A stretch of 13,303 bases of DNA, taken from Acidimicrobiaceae bacterium. GTDB taxonomy: Bacteria > Actinomycetota > Acidimicrobiia > Acidimicrobiales > Microtrichaceae. Position 1 is the first letter of the stretch. The number at the start of each line of letters is the position of its first letter. Positions 7,375 through 13,303 of the stretch are shown here, one piece after another. The DNA lies in contig DORQ01000188.1 in assembly GCA_003514205.1 (NCBI GenBank), positions 7,222 to 20,524 on the forward strand, read 5' to 3'. The notes under the pieces are model-generated. The model had not been told where the DNA came from. It searched no databases and saw only the letters and a program-made list of their open reading frames with translations. A program made the translations under genes and the position numbers.

Positions 7375-8218
7375 TCGACATTCAGAACAACCCCGCGGTA
7401 TCAAGGCCGTTGGCTGGTATTCCGTGCTGATCACCCTCAGCGCGATCATCCTCTTCCCCATCTACACCACCATTGTCCGCTCGATCTCCTCTGCAATCCC
7501 CTACATCAACTCATTGAAGGACGGCTCTGGGCTTGTTCCGGTGGCTGTGGACTATGGCGTCTTCGGCAGGGTCTTGCAGAACGACCGATTCGTGAACGCG
7601 ATGCTGCTGTCAGCGGCGATCAGTCTCATCATCGTGACGGGGCAAGTCCTGACCTCAACTCTTGCTGCCTACGCGTTTGTGTTCCTCGAATTCCCATTCA
7701 AGAAACTTGCCTTCGCGGTGCTCGTCGGCACGCTGCTGCTGCCGATCGAAGTGACCATCATGGCCAACATCGAAACCATTCGAGACATTGCCTGGCTCAA
7801 CTCCATCCAAGGCCTCACCGTGCCCTTCCTCGCTTCTGCCTTTGGCATCTTCTTGATCCGCCAGGCATTTCTTGGAATCCCCTCCGAGCTGCGCGACGCC
7901 GCCGATTTGGAGGGGTACAGCCACCTGCGGTTCCTCTTCCGAGTGGCAGTCCCGATCAGTAAGCCCATCATTGGCTCATTCGTGCTGATCTCGTTCCTTG
8001 GGGCCTGGAATCAGTATCTGTGGCCACGATTCGCTGCCGACAAAGAGTCGCTGCAAACAATCCAGGTTGCGCTGCGCAATCTTGGCAAGAGCGAAATCAC
8101 CGATTTGAACTTTGGCTACGCTGCTGCGCTTCTGAGCGCAGTGCCGTTGCTTATCATTCTCATTGCGTTCCAACGTCAACTCGTTCGTGGATTGACCGCC
8201 GGAGCAGTCAAGGGATAA
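7364..8218 (+). CDS. ABC transporter permease, MalG/UgpE type
   Basis: This is the second membrane subunit, 284 aa, pairing with the preceding permease. Hydrophobic helices are visible near 15-37, 80-108, 114-133, 147-170, 198-218 and 253-272. The EAA motif is clear at about 175-200 (ELRDAADLEGYSHL then RVAVPISKPII), the MalG/UgpE form. The GAWNQYLWPRF stretch (about 213-223) is also characteristic of this subunit. AAAAGGG (7351-7357) lies 6 nt ahead of the ATG at 7364, inside the end of the previous gene. It is followed by only 26 bp before the binding-protein gene, consistent with one operon in the order ATPase, permease, permease, binding protein. Confidence 0.95.
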   Translation: MGTDRHSEQPRGIKAVGWYSVLITLSAIILFPIYTTIVRSISSAIPYINSLKDGSGLVPVAVDYGVFGRVLQNDRFVNAMLLSAAISLIIVTGQVLTSTLAAYAFVFLEFPFKKLAFAVLVGTLLLPIEVTIMANIETIRDIAWLNSIQGLTVPFLASAFGIFLIRQAFLGIPSELRDAADLEGYSHLRFLFRVAVPISKPIIGSFVLISFLGAWNQYLWPRFAADKESLQTIQVALRNLGKSEITDLNFGYAAALLSAVPLLIILIAFQRQLVRGLTAGAVKG

Positions 8219-8227
8219 CCCCTGAAC

Positions 8228-8233
8228 AAGGAG
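8228..8233 (+). promoter_or_regulatory. ribosome binding site for the binding-protein gene
   Basis: AAGGAG, 11 nt before the ATG at 8245, is a strong match to the anti-Shine-Dalgarno sequence and supports starting the lipoprotein there and not at the upstream in-frame ATG at 8020. Confidence 0.75.
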
Positions 8234-8244
8234 CACAACAACAC

Positions 8245-9756
8245 ATGGTGACAACAGACCCCAACACTGGCACGAGGCTTCGATTCCTCGGTGCGGCAAT
8301 TCTGACAAGCTGCGCGCTCCTTGCCGCTGGCTGCAGCGGCGACAAAGGCTCAACCAACGCTGAGGGCGACGGCACCCCCGACGCGTCGGAGGCAGCAAAG
8401 AACTGTCCAGTTGATGCCCTGAAGGACGTCACCAAACCAGTGGAGATCAACCTCTGGTTCGCGTTCCAAGGCCTCACAGCGAAAGCGATCGAGCAGATGG
8501 CCGCTGACTACAACGCTTCTCAGGACAAGGTGAAGGTCACGGTCGGCAATCAGGGCTCCTATGAGGAGCAACTTGCCAAGTACAAGACCGGCCTCGGGTC
8601 GCCAGCTTCATTGCCCGGAATTGTCACCGGCGAGGACACCTGGACCCGCTACATGGTCGACTCGAAGTCCATCGTCACTGCGCAGGACTGCATCGACGCT
8701 GATCCAGGCAGCGAGAAGATCTTCGAGGACTTAGAACCAGCCGTACGAGCCTCCTACTCCGAGAACGGCCGACTTCTTGCTGGAGGCTTTGGTGTCTCAA
8801 CGCCAGTGCTCTACTTCAACCGAGACCACTTCGAAAAGGCGGGGCTCGACGTCAACAATCCGCCCAAGACTCTCGATGAACTCACAGCCGCCGCGGAAAA
8901 GATCAAAGCCGCGAACATTCCAGGAGTAGAGCAACCCATCGTCTTGAAGATGGATGCCTGGTACATCGAGCACTGGCTTACGGGTGCCAACATCCCCATT
9001 GTGAACGAGAACAATGGCAAGGATGCGCCAGCCACGGAGACCTTTGTTGGCGATGAAGACGGTATGAAGCTCATGAAATGGCTCAAGAGCGGCGTGGACG
9101 CCGGACTCATCAAGGCAACCAAGAGCACCGATGAAATCTCTGCCTACTTCGCCGTTGCGGGCCAATCAGGTTCGATGCTGCTGCAGACATCTTCCGCAAT
9201 CACCACCATTGACGCGGCTATCAAGGGGACGCTCAACGCAGACATCCTCCCCCAGGCGGGCGGCATCGATCTTTCCGCAGTGAAAGTCGCCGATCTTAAG
9301 GTCGGGGTGGCTCCAGTTCCAGGTCTCAAGGAGGCTGGTCGAGGCCAAATCGGCGGAAACGTCTGGTACATGGTGAAGAAATCGCCAGAGGAGATCGCCG
9401 CCGCATGGGACTTCCTGAAGTTCGCCAACTCGGTAGAAGCACAGGTGAAGTGGACCTCGATGAGCGGGTATCTGCCAAGCCACGCAGAGGCGGCAAAGGA
9501 TCCGGCGCTCGTCGAAGAGTGGAGTTCTACTGACAAGGGGAAGTGGCTCAAGGTCGCCTACGAGTCGGTCAAGACGCTCGACCCCGAGTTCACCGGCCCC
9601 TGGATCGGGGCCTACGCCGCCTTCAGAACTGAGCTTCGCAGTGTGCTTGATTCAGTGGCGCTCGAGGGAGCAGACCCCACCGCAACGCTCACAGCGGCAG
9701 ATCAGGCCATTGAAGAGGCCATGGCTGAGTACAACAAGAATCCGGGCCAGAGCTAG
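8245..9756 (+). CDS. extracellular solute-binding lipoprotein of the ABC importer (UgpB-like, family 1)
   Basis: This 503-aa lipoprotein should capture the substrate outside the membrane and deliver it to the two permeases. The N-terminus is a lipoprotein signal: R11/R13, a hydrophobic stretch FLGAAILTSCALLAAGC, and lipidation Cys at residue 30. A polar linker (about 31-50) follows, then the binding fold with INLWFAF (near 70-76), YNASQDKVKVTV, GSYEEQLAKYKTGL, PVLYFNRDHFEKAGLD and GGNVWYMVKKS, typical of UgpB-like sugar or glycerophosphodiester binding proteins. It is somewhat longer than the roughly 420-450 aa common in this group. The family binds many ligands, so the substrate cannot be named. 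It is the last gene of the importer operon; the stop is 18 bp before a strong hairpin. Confidence 0.93.
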   Translation: MVTTDPNTGTRLRFLGAAILTSCALLAAGCSGDKGSTNAEGDGTPDASEAAKNCPVDALKDVTKPVEINLWFAFQGLTAKAIEQMAADYNASQDKVKVTVGNQGSYEEQLAKYKTGLGSPASLPGIVTGEDTWTRYMVDSKSIVTAQDCIDADPGSEKIFEDLEPAVRASYSENGRLLAGGFGVSTPVLYFNRDHFEKAGLDVNNPPKTLDELTAAAEKIKAANIPGVEQPIVLKMDAWYIEHWLTGANIPIVNENNGKDAPATETFVGDEDGMKLMKWLKSGVDAGLIKATKSTDEISAYFAVAGQSGSMLLQTSSAITTIDAAIKGTLNADILPQAGGIDLSAVKVADLKVGVAPVPGLKEAGRGQIGGNVWYMVKKSPEEIAAAWDFLKFANSVEAQVKWTSMSGYLPSHAEAAKDPALVEEWSSTDKGKWLKVAYESVKTLDPEFTGPWIGAYAAFRTELRSVLDSVALEGADPTATLTAADQAIEEAMAEYNKNPGQS

Positions 9757-9774
9757 TCGCTCCCGTGTGAACGC

Positions 9775-9817
9775 CAACAGCCCGGGCTACGCCATATCGG
9801 TGTGGCCCGGGCTGTTG
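9775..9817. terminator. strong hairpin between convergent genes, probable bidirectional terminator
   Basis: CAACAGCCCGGGC (9775-9787) is perfectly complementary to GCCCGGGCTGTTG (9805-9817). As RNA the pairing continues inwards (U-G wobble, then ACGCC with GGUGU), giving about 19 bp around a 5-nt AUAUC loop. It lies 18 bp after the binding-protein stop and 45 bp after the stop of the convergent SnoaL-like gene. No clear U-tract follows on either strand, which is common for actinobacterial terminators. Confidence 0.75.
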
Positions 9818-9829
9818 CGCGATTCTGTG

Positions 9830-9883
9830 CTCAGCTGTCGACGATCTCAGCTGTCGGCGATCTCAGCTGTCGACGATCTCAGC
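9830..9883. repeat. 16-bp tandem repeat across the 3' end of the SnoaL-like gene
   Basis: Three consecutive copies of CTCAGCTGTCGACGAT (9830-9845, 9846-9861 with one change, 9862-9877) are followed by a partial fourth (CTCAGC from 9878). The copy nearest the gene supplies its last codons (IVDS) and TGA stop at 9865-9863; the other two lie downstream. Because 16 is not a multiple of three, the repeated TGA occurs in all three minus-strand frames. Confidence 0.93.
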
Positions 9884-10381
9884 CTCGCCCAACCCCGTGA
9901 GCCGGCGAGCAAGCGAGCGATACGATCGACGGGCGAACTTCCAGCCCTCGGTAGTCCACACGAACTCGTCCTCATAGCACCCGAAGATCTGCGACCACAC
10001 ATGATCATCTGCGGTCTGGCGAAGCTCAGACATGTAGAGCCGCCCAGCTGCCGTCTCCCGCTGGGCACCACTATCGGTTGACCGAGCCGCTGGGAGTCGG
10101 AAGCTGGTTCCGAGAACGACGAACTCAAAGAACTCAAAGCGGTCCAAGGCGCCAGCAATGAACGCGGTGAACTCGCCTGGGCCGACGAAGTGATGAGTGG
10201 AGGAACCTAGGCTCAGCGTCAGCTCTGCATCTGCAATGAACAGACCTTCAACCTCGGCCCATGCACGACGAGTGACACCATCGGCATACGACTCAATTAA
10301 TCCCCGGAGCTCCACCCGATCCACAGAGTCTGCGAGCCGTTGGGACCATGCTGGATGAGGACCGGCCTCGTGCGTTGTCAT
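9863..10381 (-). CDS. SnoaL-like (NTF2-fold) domain protein
   Basis: This 172-aa protein has the outline of the SnoaL_4/NTF2-like alpha+beta barrel: an N-terminal helix with LRGLIESYADGVTRRAWAEVEGLF (about 25-48), a strand with DAELTLSLG, a helix with FTAFIAGAL, then strands ending in GCYEDEFVWTTEGWKFARRSYRSL (about 134-157), the conserved GxYxDE...GWK..RR pattern. Members are small dehydratases, cyclases, isomerases or ligand-binding proteins; no catalytic residue set here lets me choose. It follows dprE1 after 6 bp, so it is probably co-transcribed with the arabinan-precursor genes, but I know of no established role in that pathway. The ribosome binding site is weak (GCGACTC before ATG). 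Its last four codons and stop belong to a 16-bp tandem repeat, suggesting the C-terminus has been modified by slippage. Confidence 0.8.
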   Translation of the reverse strand: MTTHEAGPHPAWSQRLADSVDRVELRGLIESYADGVTRRAWAEVEGLFIADAELTLSLGSSTHHFVGPGEFTAFIAGALDRFEFFEFVVLGTSFRLPAARSTDSGAQRETAAGRLYMSELRQTADDHVWSQIFGCYEDEFVWTTEGWKFARRSYRSLARRLTGLGEAEIVDS

Positions 10382-10387
10382 GAGTCG

Positions 10388-11761
10388 CTAACACAAACCC
10401 AGTCGGCGGCCCAGGTCGCTTTGGAACCGCGTCTTCGGGTCAACTCGTGCCTTCACCGATCGCCACTGCTCAAGCCGTGGGTACATGGCAGGCATCAACT
10501 CGGCCCGCACGCGGCTGTCCTTGGCGAGATAGATACGCCCGCCGGCGCCCACAACCGTCTCATCCAGGCGGTCCAGCATGGGTCCAAGGCGCTGGTCCCC
10601 GATTGGTATGTCCAACGCCAAGGTCCAGCCAGCCTCGGGAAAGGAAAGATGTCCTTCGTTGCCCGCCCCGAAGCGTTTCAGAACTGCCAGAAAGGAAGAC
10701 ACTCCGGTAGAACTCAGTTCCTCAATCGTCTGGCGCACGACCTCAGTCGCCGAATCGGGGACCACATATTGCCATTGGAGAAAACCTCGCGGCCCGTAGA
10801 TTCGATTCCAATCGCCAACTAAGTCAAGCGGATGAAAGAACTGAGTAATGCTCTGGACAGAGTCGCGACGCTTCTCAGGGGCTTTGCGGAACCACAGTTC
10901 ATTGAACGCTCGAACGGTCAACTTGTTCAGGAGTCCCGAGGGAAAGATTCCCGGCACCGTGGCAAGTGAGTTTGAGACAAACGCAAGTGGGTCCGGGCGC
11001 ATTTTGGACGGTAGCTCATTCACCGTCGCAAACCGGCCGCGATCGAGCACGGATCGACCGAGTTGAGCGCCTGTTGCAGCGAGGTCTATCCAGGCAACTG
11101 AGTAGTCGTACTCCGCGTCGCCAGTGACCATGAGATCCATCACCGCGTCAAGATCCTTGGCTCGATCGGTGTCAACAACAAGCCGCGAGGTTTCGATCTT
11201 CTTCATTCGGATATCTGCCTCGAGGATCACCCCTGTGAGGCCCATTCCGCCAGCTGTGGCCCAGAACAGGTCCGGATCGGTTGCCACGGAGACGTTGATC
11301 ACGTCTCCAGAGCCGATCATGATTCGAAACGCTTCGACGTGGTTGCACCACGATCCGGCTTGGTGGTGGTTCTTTCCGTGGATATCAGCCGCAATTGCCC
11401 CACCAACGGTGACTTGGCGTGTGCCTGGTGTTACCGGAACGAACCAGCCAAGGGGCACGAACCACTCCATCAGCTGATCAAGGGAAGTTCCAGCCTTCAC
11501 AGAAACTCGACCCAGGTCAGGATCAAATGACGTCACCCCAATTGCCGAAGGCCCATCTGCGATCACTCCGCCAGAGTTTTGAGCTCCATCACCATAGGAT
11601 CGTCCGAGCCCGCGGCCCAACACACCTCTGTCGGCGGTGAGGACTGCGTGGCGAACTCGTTCCGGGTCGAGAAGTGGCACCATCGTGGCACTCGTCGGTA
11701 CGGTCCGCCCCCAGCCGCGCAGCAGCCGCGATGGACCCAGGTGAGCATTAGGCACCGACAT
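10388..11761 (-). CDS. dprE1: decaprenylphosphoryl-beta-D-ribose 2'-oxidase homologue
   Basis: This is a 457-aa FAD-dependent oxidase of the VAO/PCMH fold, close in length to M. tuberculosis DprE1 (461 aa). That enzyme oxidises the 2'-OH of polyprenylphosphoryl ribose to the keto intermediate, the first half of epimerisation to the arabinose donor DPA. Visible are RGWGRT (15-20), FAD-binding GRGLGRSYGDGAQN (49-62), PGTRQVTVGGAIAADIHGKNHH (112-133), GLTGVI (174-179), GFLQWQYVVP (326-335) and AKDSR (413-417, K414 matching Mtb K418). The position of Mtb Cys387 (GWNICVDFP) is GWTLALDIP here, so Ala382. The ATG at 11761 gives the family length; an upstream in-frame start would add 70 unrelated, Cys-rich residues overlapping ubiA. 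The gene overlaps the ubiA 3' end by 14 bp. Polyprenyl chain length in this organism is unknown. Confidence 0.95.
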   Translation of the reverse strand: MSVPNAHLGPSRLLRGWGRTVPTSATMVPLLDPERVRHAVLTADRGVLGRGLGRSYGDGAQNSGGVIADGPSAIGVTSFDPDLGRVSVKAGTSLDQLMEWFVPLGWFVPVTPGTRQVTVGGAIAADIHGKNHHQAGSWCNHVEAFRIMIGSGDVINVSVATDPDLFWATAGGMGLTGVILEADIRMKKIETSRLVVDTDRAKDLDAVMDLMVTGDAEYDYSVAWIDLAATGAQLGRSVLDRGRFATVNELPSKMRPDPLAFVSNSLATVPGIFPSGLLNKLTVRAFNELWFRKAPEKRRDSVQSITQFFHPLDLVGDWNRIYGPRGFLQWQYVVPDSATEVVRQTIEELSSTGVSSFLAVLKRFGAGNEGHLSFPEAGWTLALDIPIGDQRLGPMLDRLDETVVGAGGRIYLAKDSRVRAELMPAMYPRLEQWRSVKARVDPKTRFQSDLGRRLGLC

Positions 11762-12713
11762 AGAAGCCAATCCCCACGAGCACCACCCAGATAGCACCAA
11801 CCACCTGCAGTTGACGGTCGGACAGGAACAACTCCTCAGGAGCCGAGCCTTTCCCAAGCTCAACGAGCAAGCCATATCGCAGGATCGCGACCAGGAACGG
11901 CAAGATCGACAACAAGGTGGGCGTGGCCCCACCTGAGTGATGATCTGCTCGCTCGAATGCCCACATGACATAGGCGATCAGAACAATCGCAGCCGAAACC
12001 CCTTGCAGGAACCGAAGGTAGTCCTCGGTGTAGATGGCGAGTGTCTTTCTGATCTTCTTCGCAGATTCTCCGACCTCACGCTTTTCCGCAAGGCGTTTGC
12101 CAACTGCGATAAAGAGCGCCCCAGAACAGCTGATGATGAAGAACCAGTTCGAGATTCCAACTTCGGTGGCATAGCCACCACCCAAGAGGCGAAGAATGAA
12201 CCCGCCAGACAGGGCCACCAGATCCAAAACCGGCTCGTTCTTGAGCCAGAAGGAGTACAGGGTGGTCTGGATGGCATAGAGCCCCACAACTACGCAGAAC
12301 TCCCAGCTGCGCCACAATGACAGCCCAAGACCACCGCCAATACACACCACTGCCGACACGATTGCGACAGGGATCGGGACAATTCCCGCAGCGATCGGCC
12401 TGTTGCGCTTCTTCGGGTGCATCCGATCTGATTCAACGTCCACGGTGTCGTTAATGAGATAGGTGCCGCCAGCGACCAGACAGAACACTCCAAACGCTAA
12501 CAACGCCTGCAATACCGTGTGCCAGTGAATGGTGAGCGACCCATTGTCCTTGCTCACCAGCGCCAGCCCTGCTGCTGGGGCAACGAACACCAACACGTTC
12601 TTGAGCCACTGCTTAGGTCGACAGGCCCGAACCAGACCAAACAGCACTGTCAACGGCCCGAGCTGTTGGCCTGGATCAAGTCGTGGTTGGTCAGCGTGCT
12701 CAGAGATGGTCAT
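11748..12713 (-). CDS. ubiA: decaprenyl-phosphate phosphoribosyltransferase (DPPR synthase, UbiA superfamily)
   Basis: This 321-aa integral membrane prenyltransferase-fold enzyme should transfer 5-phosphoribose from PRPP to polyprenyl phosphate, the committed step to the arabinan precursor DPA. It aligns along its length with M. tuberculosis Rv3806c from memory: CRPKQWLKNVLVFVAP (31-46), the Asp-rich motif N88-D89, D92, D96-R97 followed by MHPKKRNRPIAAG, then SNWFFII, VGKRLAEK, YTEDYLRF, MWAFERAD and LPFLVAILRYG. Several hydrophobic helices are evident, consistent with the family's nine-helix bundle. It starts 75 bp downstream of the metallopeptidase stop, with no clear ribosome binding site before the ATG. 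Its 3' end overlaps dprE1. A menaquinone- or heme-type UbiA is less likely because of the Rv3806c-like sequence and the dprE1 partner. Confidence 0.93.
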   Translation of the reverse strand: MTISEHADQPRLDPGQQLGPLTVLFGLVRACRPKQWLKNVLVFVAPAAGLALVSKDNGSLTIHWHTVLQALLAFGVFCLVAGGTYLINDTVDVESDRMHPKKRNRPIAAGIVPIPVAIVSAVVCIGGGLGLSLWRSWEFCVVVGLYAIQTTLYSFWLKNEPVLDLVALSGGFILRLLGGGYATEVGISNWFFIISCSGALFIAVGKRLAEKREVGESAKKIRKTLAIYTEDYLRFLQGVSAAIVLIAYVMWAFERADHHSGGATPTLLSILPFLVAILRYGLLVELGKGSAPEELFLSDRQLQVVGAIWVVLVGIGFYVGA

Positions 12714-12788
12714 GGTTGTGGCACCCGGCCAGTCGTAGGAAATTTCGCGCGAGGCACGGCGGCGACTCTACTGGCTGAAATGCGAACT
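12714..12788. other. short intergenic gap between ubiA and the metallopeptidase gene
   Basis: This 75-bp gap is the only sizeable space within the right-hand minus-strand block. It could hold a promoter for ubiA-dprE1, but I find no convincing paired -35/-10 elements and no hairpin with a U-tract. The short TAGAGT near its upstream end is the nearest thing to a -10 box and lacks a well-placed -35. Confidence 0.3.
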
Positions 12789-13303
12789 TCATCCGATCAT
12801 CTGGTGAAGCAGTTCAATTTCTTGTGAACTCGGCGGATCGCCCAGTTTCGAGTACCAACCGCCGCTGGTTGTCTGGCTCCAGGCGAAGCACTCCGCAAAG
12901 TCTCCGGCCCCGCTCGAAAAGTCTGTTTCTCCGCTCCCCGCCCACCAAGCGCTGTTCGGTTGACGACCCCGAACAACGCTCCAGTCGCTGCGATCTTGTG
13001 GCGTGAGCAGGCTGACGTCTATTGCATGGCCGAGCTCATGAGCCGTCACATGCAACAGGTCTTGAAAGCTCAGCTCGGGGCGAACATAGATGCGAATGAG
13101 GTGCTCATCAGGAAATGTCGATCCCCGGTAGCCCTTTCGTGGACCCACAAACTCAATTCGCCAGCCACCTGGCAGGTTCTGCCAGGGATAGGTAAGGGCG
13201 GCGAGCACCTCCGCCCGCACCTGCTCCAGGCTCTTGACAGCAAGAGTGCCCGATTGCAGCGCTGCTTGCGGTGGGACCTCGGCCACCGGCGCCTGATCTG
13301 CCG
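12789..13303 (-). CDS. putative zinc metallopeptidase (HExxH), 5' end beyond the window
   Basis: The C-terminal portion of a probable zinc peptidase is present. The motif HVTAHELGHAID gives zinc ligands H83 and H87 and catalytic E84 (numbering from a GTG at 13286); GDFAECFAW supplies a likely third ligand, E132, as in gluzincin-type enzymes. Upstream of the catalytic helix, RIEFVGPRKGYRGSTF and HLIRIYVRPELS look like the preceding strands. The frame is open from that GTG to the window edge, reading ADQAP before it, so the true start probably lies outside and could include a signal peptide; the Pro/Ala-rich edge region resembles a linker of a secreted or anchored protein. Substrate unknown. 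It is transcribed in the same direction as ubiA, 75 bp upstream of it, but a functional link is not evident. Confidence 0.8.
   Translation of the reverse strand, partial: ADQAPVAEVPPQAALQSGTLAVKSLEQVRAEVLAALTYPWQNLPGGWRIEFVGPRKGYRGSTFPDEHLIRIYVRPELSFQDLLHVTAHELGHAIDVSLLTPQDRSDWSVVRGRQPNSAWWAGSGETDFSSGAGDFAECFAWSQTTSGGWYSKLGDPPSSQEIELLHQMIG

Noticed and set aside
8020..8244. In-frame N-terminal extension of the solute-binding protein
   Set aside because: It overlaps the permease gene, lacks family similarity and would bury the lipoprotein signal; AAGGAG precedes the ATG at 8245.
11762..11971. In-frame N-terminal extension of DprE1
   Set aside because: The extra 70 residues are Cys/Ser-rich, unlike DprE1, and lie over the conserved C-terminus of ubiA; the ATG at 11761 gives the family length.

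Overview
The window looks like chromosomal DNA from an actinobacterium of moderately high G+C content (judged by eye, not computed). Four things support this: a Streptomyces-type methionyl-tRNA synthetase, a TIGR03084-family protein, adjacent DPPR-synthase and DprE1 homologues (the mycobacterial arabinan-precursor enzymes), and a membrane protein with a PknH-sensor-like outline. A non-mycobacterial lineage, possibly an acidimicrobial one, is plausible but cannot be fixed from this sequence. I see no tRNA, rRNA, IS element, prophage or CRISPR array.

Left block (19-3572, minus strand): metG is followed by a single-pass membrane protein with a Pro/Thr-rich tail and then by a TIGR03084 protein. 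The gaps are short (about two dozen bases, then a TAATG stop/start overlap), so this is probably one operon. Just upstream of metG, in its presumed leader, is a 15-bp tandem repeat array.

Middle block (3733-9756, plus strand): a DEDDy-type 3'-5' exonuclease is followed by an unrecognised 312-aa protein. That protein sits 17 bp ahead of a complete carbohydrate-type ABC importer: an UgpC/MsmX-like ATPase, two MalF/MalG-type permeases and a lipoprotein binding protein. The importer genes overlap or are closely spaced, so they should be co-transcribed, and the 312-aa protein probably belongs to the same transcript. The substrate cannot be read from the sequence.

Right block (9863-13303, minus strand): a putative zinc metallopeptidase that runs off the right edge, then DPPR synthase (ubiA), dprE1 and a SnoaL/NTF2-fold protein. 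ubiA and dprE1 overlap by 14 bp. They would carry out two of the steps from PRPP and polyprenyl phosphate towards the arabinose donor DPA. The usual partner dprE2 and the DPPR phosphatase are not in the window. DprE1 has Ala where M. tuberculosis has the benzothiazinone-target Cys387.

The middle and right blocks converge on 9757-9862. This gap holds a strong hairpin and a 16-bp tandem repeat that carries the SnoaL-like gene's stop codon and places the same stop in all three frames.
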